From an uncultured Collinsella sp. (GTDB taxonomy: Bacteria; Actinomycetota; Coriobacteriia; Coriobacteriales; Coriobacteriaceae), in the NCBI GenBank assembly GCA_902494565.1, contig CABUTN010000002.1, positions 1-64,000 of the forward strand: a stretch of DNA of 64,000 bases. Reading direction: 5' to 3'. Each line of letters opens with the position of its first letter. Position 1 is the first letter of the stretch. The notes below the pieces were generated by a model. The model ran no database searches. It saw only the letters and a program-made list of their open reading frames with translations, and had not been told where the DNA came from. Position numbers and translations under genes: made by a program. Of this stretch, positions 51,464 through 59,636 are shown in pieces.

Positions 51464-52354
51464 ATGACAAACCACCGCGCTGAAGACGGCGATAAGAAAA
51501 GCATTCTGGATGCCCGCATTGAGCGAGCATATGCAAACGAATATGACGCCGCCTTTGCCGCCGCGACCATCAAGAACTACGCGTCGCTACCGCTCGCGAC
51601 GATCTTGGCCGACCACCCTCAACTGCTGAAGCGCTGCACAAAGATCATGGGCGACCCCGACATTCGCAAGCTGACAGACCCCTATGCCCCAAAACGCGAC
51701 AACGATTCGTACGTTCTTACCGTAGGCTGCCTAGCCCATATGCTTACGGCGCTCGACACGAAACTCAAGCTCGAATGGGAACCCGACGAGCGTCATGAAC
51801 TCGAAAGCAAGCGGAACACCCTGCGCACCGCACTGCTCCTTCCGTTGGACGGCCTCAAGCGCTGCAACGTCGAGCTCAATACACAGGTGCTGCAAAAGCC
51901 CGGGACCACGGGGCAGAAAACTCCAAGACCCCATGCGGCCATCGTCGACCGCAACCGATATAACCGCATGACCGCGCACTTTTCCGCCGAGGGAGCAGCC
52001 ATAAGGACGCTGATCGACCTGCTGTGCCTCCTGAGCATCAACGAGCTATTTGAGGGCTATCTCGCCCTTGTTCCCGCGACGGCGCCCAAGTCGGTAGCAA
52101 AGATCATCGAGACCTGCAGACGCCAGTTTGAGCGCCATCGCAATGGCAGCGAGATGAACGCCAGCATCGTGCAGTACTACGCGGCTCATTACAAAAATGA
52201 CGGATGTGCCCCTGTCGAGCATCAGCTGCGGCTCGCCTACACCACGCCCGTCGCAACGCTCCATCGCTTTGGAGCCCTTGGCGCTTGCGAGCCGCACGAA
52301 CAGGCAGCCTGCCCCACAACCGAGCTCGATCTCAGGCTCGGACGAACCCTGTAG
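51464..52354 (+). CDS. Unknown protein, first gene of the island
   Basis: 296 aa from ATG 51464 (MTNHRAEDGDKKSILDARIE), GGAGAAG upstream. Soluble and mostly helical, with several Cys (RCTKIMGDPD; LKRCNVELN; CRRQFERH) but no zinc-knuckle spacing. No known family recognised. The neighbouring genes are a ClpP-like protease and a VirD4-like ATPase, so it may belong to a transfer or defence unit; the name is left open. Confidence 0.6.
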   Translation: MTNHRAEDGDKKSILDARIERAYANEYDAAFAAATIKNYASLPLATILADHPQLLKRCTKIMGDPDIRKLTDPYAPKRDNDSYVLTVGCLAHMLTALDTKLKLEWEPDERHELESKRNTLRTALLLPLDGLKRCNVELNTQVLQKPGTTGQKTPRPHAAIVDRNRYNRMTAHFSAEGAAIRTLIDLLCLLSINELFEGYLALVPATAPKSVAKIIETCRRQFERHRNGSEMNASIVQYYAAHYKNDGCAPVEHQLRLAYTTPVATLHRFGALGACEPHEQAACPTTELDLRLGRTL

Positions 52355-52417
52355 CCCGCCAGCCCCTCCGCGGGCAACAATCCTATTCCACAACACAACC
52401 AACAGAAAGGAGTCCTC

Positions 52418-53035
52418 ATGGACACCAATCATTCCCCCATCATCAGCCCCCTCACTATGCGTGAATCCGCCCGAGGTATCACGCTCACCAGCATTTACGA
52501 TGAGATGCTCGCCCGTCGCGAGCTCTCCGTCATGGGAAACATCGAAACCCCGATGGCCCACGACCTATGCCAGCAGATCCGCCTGCTCGATGCCACCGAC
52601 CCCAGCCGCCCCATCACCATATTTGTCGCCAGCGCCGGCGGAAGCGTGCGATCGGGTCTTGCGATCTATGACGCCATGCGCCTCGCATCGTGCCCCATCC
52701 GCACCGTCTGCCTGGAATTCGCCGCGTCCATGGGCGCCGTGATCTTTATGGGCGGCGACGATCGCCGTATGGCGCCCCATGCAGAGCTCATGATTCACGA
52801 CCCGCTGATCCCCCAGGGGGCAGGCGGCTCGGCACTTGCGCTGCAGGAAACCAGCCGGCGTCTCATGCAGACCCGCAAGACCCTCACGCAAATCCTCTCG
52901 GACCGCAGCGGCCTCACGCCCAAGCGCATCCAGTCCCTCACTGCAAAAGACACCTACCTTTCGGCCGAGCGCGCCGTCGAGCTCGGCTTTGCCCACGAAA
53001 TCCTCTCGACCACCAAGGAGGTCGCCCATGTCTAA
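52418..53035 (+). CDS. ClpP/SppA-type serine protease of the island
   Basis: 205 aa, AAAGGAG upstream. The crotonase-like ClpP fold is clear: ITIFVASAGGSVRSGLAIYD, FAASMGAVIFMGG with Ser104 in the ASMGA elbow, HAELMIHDPL with His127, and YLSAERAVELGFAHEI after Asp178, giving a complete Ser-His-Asp triad. It is not the housekeeping ClpP: the N-terminal axial loop and the ClpX-docking region differ and there is no Clp ATPase next to it. It ends overlapping the VirD4-like ATPase, implying a joint function such as processing a transfer substrate. Confidence 0.82.
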   Translation: MDTNHSPIISPLTMRESARGITLTSIYDEMLARRELSVMGNIETPMAHDLCQQIRLLDATDPSRPITIFVASAGGSVRSGLAIYDAMRLASCPIRTVCLEFAASMGAVIFMGGDDRRMAPHAELMIHDPLIPQGAGGSALALQETSRRLMQTRKTLTQILSDRSGLTPKRIQSLTAKDTYLSAERAVELGFAHEILSTTKEVAHV

Positions 53036-54332
53036 CCTCGCCAGCCGTCTCGCCGCATCTGAGTCCGCATCGTCCACCATCCTCGCCAAGGATCGAACGC
53101 TTTCCTGCGACACCCGCCAAACGGGACTCAACAACAATGCACTTGTGATCGGCCCCTCGGGAGCCGGCAAGACCCGAAACGTCCTCAAGCCCAACCTGCT
53201 GCAAATGAACGCAAGCTACATCGTGCTCGACACCAAAGGCACGCTCTGTCGCGAAGTGGGACCCGTGCTGGCAGCCCACGGTTACCGCGTGCAATGTCTC
53301 AACTTCGCCGACCTCAACACCGTCCCGGCCCTTGCGCCCGGCATCGAGCGCTGCGGCTACAACCCCCTGAGGCACATTCGCCGCAAGGCGGACGGCAGGC
53401 CCAACCAGCAGGACATCCTCTCGGTGGCAAAGGCCATCTGCCCCATCGAGGACAACAACCAGCCTTTTTGGGATCATGCGGCGGCAAACCTGCTGTCGTG
53501 TCTTATCGCCTACGTCACCGAACAGCTACCCGCCGACGAGCAGACGATCAGCTCGGTCATCAAGCTGATCGAGCACCTGCAGGACGGTGCCACGGGTCGA
53601 TTGTTTGACGACCTGATCACGACCGACCCCCAAAGCTATGCCCTCTCGCTATGGCGGCGCTACGCCATTACGCAAAATGCCGAGCGCATGCACGCGAGCA
53701 TCGTCGGCATCCTTGCCGAAAAGGTCATGTGTCTGGGATTCGACGGTGCGGCACAGCTCTATCGTGAGTGCCATCAGGTGGACTTCGCTTCCATGGGACA
53801 CACCCCCTGCGCCCTGTTTGTAACCGTGAGCGATATTGACCGCAATCTCGATCCGCTGACCGGCCTCTTTATTTCGCAGGCGTTTATGGGCCTCATTCGT
53901 GAGGCCGATAGGCAGCCCGACGGCAGCCTGCCCGTGCCCGTGCGCTTTATGCTCGATGACTTCGCAAATCTGCAGATCCCCCAGATCGACAACGTGCTCT
54001 CGATTATCCGAAGCCGCAACATCTGGGCAACGCTGCTGCTGCAGTCGACCAACCAGCTCGATGCGCTCTATGGCGAGGCACGCGCACGCTCCATCATGGG
54101 CAACTGCGACACGCATCTGGTGCTGGCGTTCCAGGATCCCGAGAGCGCCCGGGTGTTTTCCGACCGCGCCGACGCACTGCCCAGCACGCTCATGGCGACG
54201 CCGATCGATCGCTCGTGGCTCTTTGTGCGCGGCCACACTCCCGAACAGGTCGAGCGCTTTAGGCTCGAAGACCATCCGCTCTACGGGGAGCTGCCCGAGG
54301 CGCAGCGAGACCATGCGGAGGCCGAGCTCTAG
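53028..54332 (+). CDS. VirD4/TraG-like coupling ATPase without membrane anchor
   Basis: 434 aa from ATG 53028 (MSNLASRLAASESASS), AAGGAGG eight bases upstream, overlapping the protease stop. Walker A GPSGAGKTR at residues 42-50 followed by NVLKPNLLQMNASYIVLDTK, Walker B VRFMLDDFANL near 305-315, and the TraG motif ATLLLQSTNQLDALYGE. All conserved T4CP elements are present, but the two N-terminal transmembrane helices usual in VirD4 are absent, so the protein is soluble. Either it uses a separate anchor or it does a different job. Arg-, Ala-rich and GC-rich like the host. Confidence 0.85.
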   Translation: MSNLASRLAASESASSTILAKDRTLSCDTRQTGLNNNALVIGPSGAGKTRNVLKPNLLQMNASYIVLDTKGTLCREVGPVLAAHGYRVQCLNFADLNTVPALAPGIERCGYNPLRHIRRKADGRPNQQDILSVAKAICPIEDNNQPFWDHAAANLLSCLIAYVTEQLPADEQTISSVIKLIEHLQDGATGRLFDDLITTDPQSYALSLWRRYAITQNAERMHASIVGILAEKVMCLGFDGAAQLYRECHQVDFASMGHTPCALFVTVSDIDRNLDPLTGLFISQAFMGLIREADRQPDGSLPVPVRFMLDDFANLQIPQIDNVLSIIRSRNIWATLLLQSTNQLDALYGEARARSIMGNCDTHLVLAFQDPESARVFSDRADALPSTLMATPIDRSWLFVRGHTPEQVERFRLEDHPLYGELPEAQRDHAEAEL

Positions 54333-54407
54333 ACGCAGGGCCCTCGCAGCACGCGACGCTCCGGCGAAGATCCTTAAAGGCCGTGCGCCCCGGGGCCACG
54401 GCAAAGC

Positions 54408-54443
54408 AAAGGGGCCCGCATCCGATGGGATACGGGCCCCTGG
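54408..54443 (-). terminator. Terminator of pgi
   Basis: Minus strand GGGGCCCGTATCCC / GGATGCGGGCCCC, loop ATC, then TTTGCTTTG. A sister copy is at 50908-50942. Confidence 0.8.
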
Positions 54444-54473
54444 CTATAAGGCGCGATGCGTTAACAGCAGCGA

Positions 54474-56168
54474 CTACTTGCGATGCGCGCGATAGAACTC
54501 GATAAGCGCTTGAGTCGAAGCGTCTTGCTCGGCCTTGGCGGCGTCGTCGTGGAAGGCAGGGGTGATCTGCTTGGCAAGCTGTTTGCCCAGCTCAACGCCC
54601 CACTGGTCGTAAGAGTCGATGCCCCAGACCGTACCCTCGACAAATACGATGTGCTCGTACAGGGCGATGAGCTCGCCGAGCGCAAACGGGGTCAGCGTGT
54701 CACCGAAGATCGAGGTCGTCGGACGGTTGCCCTCAAAGCAGCGGGCCGGGACGATCTGCTCGGGCGTACCCTCGGCGCGCACCTCATCGGCCGTCTTACC
54801 AAAGGCGAGCGCCTTGGTCTGGGCCAGGAAGTTGCCCAGGAACAGCTCGTGGACATCCTGGCCGCTGTCGGTTGCGGGATTGGCAGTGTTGGCGAAAGCG
54901 ATGAAATCGGCCGGAACCACCACAGTGCCCTGGTGCAGCAGCTGGTAGAAGGCATGCTGACCGTTGGTGCCGGGCTCGCCCCAGAAGATCTCACCGGTAT
55001 CGGAGGTCACGGCGCTGCCGTCCCAGCGGACGTGCTTGCCGTTGGACTCCATGGTGAGCTGCTGCAGGTAGGCCGGGAAGCGGTGCAGGTACTGGCAGTA
55101 CGGCAGTACGGCGTGGCTCTTGGAACCGAAGAAGTTGACGTACCAGACGTTGAGCAGGCCCATCAGCGCGACGGCGTTGTTCTCGAGCGGGGTGTTGCAG
55201 AAGTACTCGTCGATGGCGTGGAAGCCCTCGAGGAACTGCTGGAAGCGCTCGGGGCCGAGCACGACGATCAGCGACAGGCCCACGGCGGAGTCGACGGAGT
55301 AGCGGCCGCCAACCCAGTTCCAGAAACCGAAGGCGTTGGCAGGGTCGATGCCGAAGGCCTCAACCTTCTCGAGTGCGGTGGAAACGGCGACGAAGTGCTT
55401 TGCCACGGCCTCGGCGTTCTGCTCATCGGAGCCGTCGATGGCGCCCTGAGCCTTGAGCTGCTCGAGCATCCAGGTCTTGACCTCGCGGGCGTTGGTAAGG
55501 GTCTCGAGCGTGGTGAAGGTCTTGGAGACGATGATCACGAGCGTGGTCTCGGGATCCAGGCCCTTAAGCTTCTCGGCCTGGTCGTTGGGGTCGATGTTGG
55601 AGATATAGCGGCAGTCGATACCGGCGTCGGCATAGGGACGCAGGGCCTCGTAAGCCATGACCGGGCCCAGATCGGAGCCGCCGATGCCGATGGACACCAG
55701 GTGCTCGATCTTCTTGCCGGTAACGCCCTTCCACTCACCGGAGCGCACGCGCTCGGCGAAGGCATACATGCGATCGAGGACCTCGTGCACGTCGGCGACG
55801 ACATCCTGGCCGTCGACGATGAGCTGGCCCCTCTCGGTTGCGGGGCGGCGAAGCGCGGTGTGCAGGACGGCGCGGTCCTCGGTGGTGTTAATGTGCTCGC
55901 CGGAGAACATGGCGTCGCGGCGCTCCTCGAGCTTCACCTCGCGGGCAAGATCGCACAGCAGCTTGACGGTCTCATCGGTCACCAGGTTCTTCGACAGATC
56001 GAAGTGCAGGTCACCGGCGTCAAAGCTCAGCTTGTTCACGCGCTCGGCATCGGCAGCGAACCAGGCCTTGAGGTCGATACCCTCGGCCTCGAGCTTCTCC
56101 TGATGAGCCTCGAGTGCCTTCCAAGCGGCAGTCGACGTAGCATCGATAGGTGCGGCAACAGTTGCCAT
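54474..56168 (-). CDS. pgi: Glucose-6-phosphate isomerase
   Basis: 564 aa from ATG 56168 ([16 protein letters not shown]), GAGGAGG upstream. PGI motifs: [34 protein letters not shown], and [11 protein letters not shown] near the end with the catalytic Lys/Gln. It interconverts glucose 6-phosphate and fructose 6-phosphate and would receive glucose 6-phosphate from FrlB. Its extreme 3' end has a displaced copy 3.5 kb away, which marks the insertion site of the neighbouring island. Confidence 0.95.
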   Translation of the reverse strand: MATVAAPIDATSTAAWKALEAHQEKLEAEGIDLKAWFAADAERVNKLSFDAGDLHFDLSKNLVTDETVKLLCDLAREVKLEERRDAMFSGEHINTTEDRAVLHTALRRPATERGQLIVDGQDVVADVHEVLDRMYAFAERVRSGEWKGVTGKKIEHLVSIGIGGSDLGPVMAYEALRPYADAGIDCRYISNIDPNDQAEKLKGLDPETTLVIIVSKTFTTLETLTNAREVKTWMLEQLKAQGAIDGSDEQNAEAVAKHFVAVSTALEKVEAFGIDPANAFGFWNWVGGRYSVDSAVGLSLIVVLGPERFQQFLEGFHAIDEYFCNTPLENNAVALMGLLNVWYVNFFGSKSHAVLPYCQYLHRFPAYLQQLTMESNGKHVRWDGSAVTSDTGEIFWGEPGTNGQHAFYQLLHQGTVVVPADFIAFANTANPATDSGQDVHELFLGNFLAQTKALAFGKTADEVRAEGTPEQIVPARCFEGNRPTTSIFGDTLTPFALGELIALYEHIVFVEGTVWGIDSYDQWGVELGKQLAKQITPAFHDDAAKAEQDASTQALIEFYRAHRK

Positions 56169-56293
56169 AGAGTCCTCCTCAGCATACGGGCGCACGCCTC
56201 CATGCGCCCGGACATTCAGATGCCACTATTCTAGCGCAGGTCAAGACTACAATCAGCGAGCGTTGCCAATCGGCCCCCAAACGGCAACCGATC

Positions 56294-56356
56294 AAAAAGG
56301 GACAGGCTTATTTTGGCAGGTCAAACGCTTTACCAACCAAAAATAACCCGTCCTTT
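56294..56356. repeat. REP-like repeat with GGGACAGG core and imperfect inverted ends
   Basis: AAAAGGGAC..CTTATTTTGG (56295-56316) against CCAAAAATAACCCGTCCTTTT (56337-56356). Same family as the repeats at 7031 and 57040. Confidence 0.55.
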
Positions 56357-56367
56357 TATGGCAAATA

Positions 56368-56943
56368 TTAGGCCGCGGCGCAGACGCTACCGAGTAACCC
56401 ACGCAGAGGAGACCCGATGCCCTCCAGCAGTTCGGGCGCGATAATGGCAAAAACGGGAACCTCGCCGGTGCCCACGACAGCAGGCACCTTGCCCTCCGAG
56501 ACAATGCATCCATAAGGCACAAAGCCGTCTTCGCCGGCATCGAGCGCCGCCATGCGACGCGCGAGCTCGCGCGCAAAGCCGGCAGTATCGGCATCGCCAA
56601 TCGCCAGGACAAAGTCCACGCCTTCGTCGGTCGCCAGGGCCACGGCTTCGTCGATCAGCTCGTCTCCCCCGTCGCCCTCAAACGAGCCGCAGCGGAAAAG
56701 CACACGCTCGAGTAGGGCTCGATCAAGCGAGCCAAGTGCCGCCGAGACAAGCTCATCGCGCGTATGCTTGTCACCGCCCAGCACAACCAGCGCCTTGGTG
56801 CCACCGTAGTGAGCGACCAATCGTCCGCACCAGCGAGCCACGTCTCCATCCGCAACAAGGCGCGTCGGCATACCAAACCCATAATTGACCATCTTTTCCA
56901 CAACCCTTCCGTGCGTATAGGCGGTATCAATCGTTAGGCTCAT
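56368..56943 (-). CDS. Iron-containing alcohol dehydrogenase-like protein, N-terminal half only
   Basis: 191 aa. Starts like group III Fe-dependent dehydrogenases (VNYGFGMPTRLVADGDVARW) and has the Rossmann-like NAD block ALVVLGGDKHTRDE and DFVLAIGDADTAGF, but the sequence ends with LLGSVCAAA at about residue 190, before the metal-binding domain with its three His. The NAD loop GGGS is changed to GDAD. It is probably not a dehydrogenase; a nucleotide-binding remnant or regulatory stand-alone domain is possible. Monocistronic. Confidence 0.65.
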   Translation of the reverse strand: MSLTIDTAYTHGRVVEKMVNYGFGMPTRLVADGDVARWCGRLVAHYGGTKALVVLGGDKHTRDELVSAALGSLDRALLERVLFRCGSFEGDGGDELIDEAVALATDEGVDFVLAIGDADTAGFARELARRMAALDAGEDGFVPYGCIVSEGKVPAVVGTGEVPVFAIIAPELLEGIGSPLRGLLGSVCAAA

Positions 56944-57021
56944 GCTACGAAGCGAGGTTTTCCGAGCTGTTTCGCACTCTTTAGAGCTGCGTTAAAACCC
57001 GATCCAACCGCACGACCATAC

Positions 57022-57056
57022 CTACCAAAACAAACCAGTCCCTTTTTGACAGGTTT
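57022..57056. repeat. REP-like repeat, CCCTTTTTGACAGG type
   Basis: CAAAACAAACC (57026-57036) and GGTTTTG (57052-57058) around AGTCCCTTTTTGACA; shares CCCTTTTTGACAGGT with 7039-7053. Its right end supplies the -35 region of the polymerase promoter. Confidence 0.5.
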
Positions 57057-57115
57057 TGACGATGTCCGGATGAGCGGGTATTATCGAACAGGTATTCGAT
57101 AAGAACATGTGTTTG
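57056..57115 (+). promoter_or_regulatory. SOS promoter with two LexA boxes
   Basis: TTGACG (57056-57061), 17-bp spacer, TATTAT (57079-57084). Box 1 CGAACAGGTATTCG (57085-57098) agrees with the Gram-positive consensus CGAACNNNNGTTCG at 9 of 10 fixed positions; box 2 AGAACATGTGTTTG (57102-57115) at 8 of 10. Both start just after the -10 box, so LexA would block initiation. Confidence 0.78.
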
Positions 57116-57128
57116 ATGGGAGGCTCGG

Positions 57129-58634
57129 ATGGCGCACGAGCAGCACACCTATATCTGCATCGACCTCAAGACGTTTTATGCCAGCGTCGAGTGCGTCGAC
57201 CGTGGGCTCGATCCGCTCACCACCAACCTGGTCGTTGCCGACGAATCGCGCGGACGCACGACCATCTGCCTTGCCATCACGCAGGCCATGAAGGACCTCG
57301 GGATACACAATCGCTGCCGTCTGTTCGAAATTCCCGATGGCATCGACTACATCACGGCCGTACCACGCATGCAGCATTACATGGAGGTGTCGGCGAAAAT
57401 CTACGGTATCTATCTGGAATACGTCAGCCCCCAGGACGTGCACGTCTACTCCATCGATGAGTGCTTTATCGACGTGACGCCCTATCTGGACCTCTATCAC
57501 ACAGATGCGGAAGGGTTCGCCTGCACGCTGCGCGACGAGGTCCTCGCGCGCACCGGCATCACGGCGACGGTCGGCATCGGCCCCAACCTATTCCAGGCCA
57601 AGGTAGCGCTCGACATTACCGCCAAGCACGTACCCAGCCGCATCGGCATACTCGACGACGAGACCTTTCGCAAGGAGATCTGGCCCCATCGTCCCATCAC
57701 CGATATCTGGGGCATCGGTCCCGGCGTGGCAGCCCGCCTCGAGAAATACGGCGTCTACGATCTGATGGGCGTCGCGGCGCTCGACGAAAACCTGCTTTAC
57801 GACGAGCTCGGCGTCAATGCCGAATATCTCATCGACCATGCCTTCGGGCGCGAGCCGACAACCATCGCCGATATCCAAGCCTATCGCCCGCAAGCAACTT
57901 CGACCACCACAGGACAGGTGCTCTCGAAGGGTTATGCCTACGAACAGGCCTATACCGTCTTGCGCGAGATGGTCGACAACGCCGTTTTAGACTTGGTCGA
58001 TAAGCACGTGGTCTGCGACAGCATCTCGCTCTTTGTGGGCTACGCGAGCGAACGCGCCGACATACGCCGCCTCGACGCCAGCGGTACAGCGCAGTATGTG
58101 GACGGATGCGGGCACCTGCGCTCGAGCACATCGAGTATCGAACCCACCGCAACCGCCGGCCCCGAGCTCGCGCCCCGTGCGCCCAAGCCCGTCCAGCGCG
58201 ATGACGAACGGCGTCGCCTGGTGCGCGAAGCGCAGGCAATCGATGGCATCTTTGTGGGAGAGCATGGCGGCAAACCGCGCGGTGGCTATGCCGCACTCTT
58301 TGCGCACTCTAACGCCTCGCGAAAGCTGCCCGAGCGTACCAATTCGTTTAAGAAGATCATGGGCTATTTCGATGAGCTCTGGGCGCAGACTGTCGATCCC
58401 AAACGACCGGTCAAGCGCATCAACCTGGGATTTGGCAACCTCATGCCCGAGGAATTTGCCACCATCGATCTGTTCAGCGATATCGAGGCCGATGAGCGCG
58501 AGCGCGACCTGGCGCGCGCCGTCCTGGCCGTGAAAGGCAAGTACGGCAAGAACGCGCTCGTCAAGGGATTAAGCTTTACCGCCGGCGCCACCGCGCGCGA
58601 ACGCAACGAACAAGTTGGAGGACACCGTGCCTAA
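57129..58634 (+). CDS. Y-family (UmuC/DinB-type) DNA polymerase
   Basis: 501 aa, GGGAGG upstream. Catalytic motifs: CIDLKTFYASVECV (metal Asp), YSIDECFIDVT (Asp-Glu), and thumb/finger region GIGPNLFQAKVALDITAKH with WGIGPGVAARLEKYG (helix-hairpin-helix). The little-finger region continues, with an unusual insert rich in Ala/Pro/Arg (TATAGPELAPRAPKPVQRDD). Translesion DNA synthesis under SOS control is indicated by two LexA boxes. The GTG of the following YolD-like gene overlaps its stop, as in UvrX-YolD pairs of Bacillus. Confidence 0.88.
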   Translation: MAHEQHTYICIDLKTFYASVECVDRGLDPLTTNLVVADESRGRTTICLAITQAMKDLGIHNRCRLFEIPDGIDYITAVPRMQHYMEVSAKIYGIYLEYVSPQDVHVYSIDECFIDVTPYLDLYHTDAEGFACTLRDEVLARTGITATVGIGPNLFQAKVALDITAKHVPSRIGILDDETFRKEIWPHRPITDIWGIGPGVAARLEKYGVYDLMGVAALDENLLYDELGVNAEYLIDHAFGREPTTIADIQAYRPQATSTTTGQVLSKGYAYEQAYTVLREMVDNAVLDLVDKHVVCDSISLFVGYASERADIRRLDASGTAQYVDGCGHLRSSTSSIEPTATAGPELAPRAPKPVQRDDERRRLVREAQAIDGIFVGEHGGKPRGGYAALFAHSNASRKLPERTNSFKKIMGYFDELWAQTVDPKRPVKRINLGFGNLMPEEFATIDLFSDIEADERERDLARAVLAVKGKYGKNALVKGLSFTAGATARERNEQVGGHRA

Positions 58635-59052
58635 ACCCAAACAACAGCCCGTGCGCCCGCCGACCGCCTTCGAGCGCCTGGCGGACCCCGAGGGCAGACG
58701 CCGCGCCGCCGACCCCAACCTCACTGCCAACGGTGCCGTGCGCGCCAACCGCGCCGCACAGTTTATGCCCTTTGCCGCCCTCACGGGATACTACGAACTC
58801 GTGCGCAAGCAGGAAATCACCGTCGAGCCAAAACGTGAGCTCACGGAAGAAAAAGCCCTCGTGCTTTCTAAAAAACTCGAGGGTCTCAAACGTGGCGACT
58901 TGGTTCGTGTCACCTATTACGATACATACGGCTATCGCAGCCGCACCGGCATCCTCGACGAGGCGCTCCCCGCCTTCAAGCTCCTCAAGCTCCGAGACAT
59001 CGCCATCGACTTCGACGACATCCAAGACATCGAACTGCGCGGACGAGCCTAG
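58627..59052 (+). CDS. YolD-like protein, partner of the Y-family polymerase
   Basis: 141 aa from GTG 58627 (MPKPKQQPVRPPTAFERLAD), GGAGG upstream. AAQFMPFAALTGYYELVRKQ is the typical YolD core, followed by LSKKLEGLKRGDLVRVTYY. YolD-like proteins are small polymerase-associated factors found together with DinP/UvrX polymerases. Overlap of 8 bp with the polymerase gene shows coupled translation and common SOS control. Confidence 0.82.
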   Translation: MPKPKQQPVRPPTAFERLADPEGRRRAADPNLTANGAVRANRAAQFMPFAALTGYYELVRKQEITVEPKRELTEEKALVLSKKLEGLKRGDLVRVTYYDTYGYRSRTGILDEALPAFKLLKLRDIAIDFDDIQDIELRGRA

Positions 59053-59078
59053 CCAAGGAAGCGCATCCAGAGCGACGC

Positions 59079-59462
59079 TTACAGCGTCATGACGTAGTAG
59101 CCCGCGTCTTTCACGGCCGTCTCGAGGACATCACGATCCACCGGCTGCTTAGAGCGCACGCGTGCCGTGTGGTCCGCATACGTCACCGTTGCCCACACGC
59201 CATCCAGTGCATTGAGGGCATTGGCCACGTTCTGAGCGCAGCCGTCACAGCTCATGCCGCCGATGAGCAGCTCATCGCTATAGGGATAGTGTGACGCATC
59301 GGTATCCACCACAACAACCTTTTTGGCCTTCTTGCCGCTCGCACCATCGCTGCAACAACTCTTCCCGTGTGTCGAAGCGGCAATGCGACGCAGTCCAAAA
59401 AACATGCCGACGGCAATGACGGCCAGCACGATGAGATTCGCAGGGCTGAGCAAGTCACTCAT
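59079..59462 (-). CDS. Membrane-anchored heavy-metal-associated (HMA) domain protein
   Basis: 127 aa from ATG 59462 (MSDLLSPANLIVLAVIAVGM). One N-terminal transmembrane span (about 9-25), a short Cys-rich segment GKSCCSDGASGKK, and an HMA domain with the metal-binding GGMSCDGCAQNVANAL (MxCxxC). Possibly a copper chaperone or sensor tethered to the membrane. The promoter region contains a CsoR-type palindrome, which points to copper control. No P-type ATPase is adjacent. Confidence 0.8.
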   Translation of the reverse strand: MSDLLSPANLIVLAVIAVGMFFGLRRIAASTHGKSCCSDGASGKKAKKVVVVDTDASHYPYSDELLIGGMSCDGCAQNVANALNALDGVWATVTYADHTARVRSKQPVDRDVLETAVKDAGYYVMTL

Positions 59463-59492
59463 GCGTTCCCCTTTCAAGTAGCCCTATCTAGA

Positions 59493-59507
59493 TACCCCCA
59501 TGGGGTG
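59493..59507. promoter_or_regulatory. CsoR-like operator upstream of the HMA gene
   Basis: ACCCC-CAT-GGGGT (59494-59506) within TACCCCCATGGGGTG, a GC-rich palindrome of the kind bound by the copper repressor CsoR; 30 bp before the HMA start. Confidence 0.6.
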
Positions 59508-59570
59508 TCCCCATCTTAACCCAAAATCATGTCTGTTCGGTCAATTAGTTTCCCTCTTCAAACTTTTTTG

Positions 59571-59615
59571 TTGACCATGGCTTACTTTCGTGTATAAGTT
59601 TTCCTAGGCTAACAG
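59571..59615 (+). promoter_or_regulatory. Promoter of DUF3793-flavodoxin with a DtxR/IdeR-like half site
   Basis: TTGACC (59571-59576), 16-bp spacer, TATAAG (59593-59598). TTTTCCTAGGCTAACAG (59599-59615) resembles the iron-box TTAGGTTAGGCTAACCTAA in its right half. Iron control of a flavodoxin would be logical; the site is imperfect. Confidence 0.4.
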
Positions 59616-59636
59616 TTTAAATCCGTAAGGAGCGCC

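Noticed and set aside
52418..54332. ClpP plus VirD4-like ATPase as a Clp-type protease with its unfoldase
   Set aside because: The ATPase is of the FtsK/TraG type, not Clp AAA+, and lacks a visible IGF-type docking loop; kept only as a hypothesis of cooperation.
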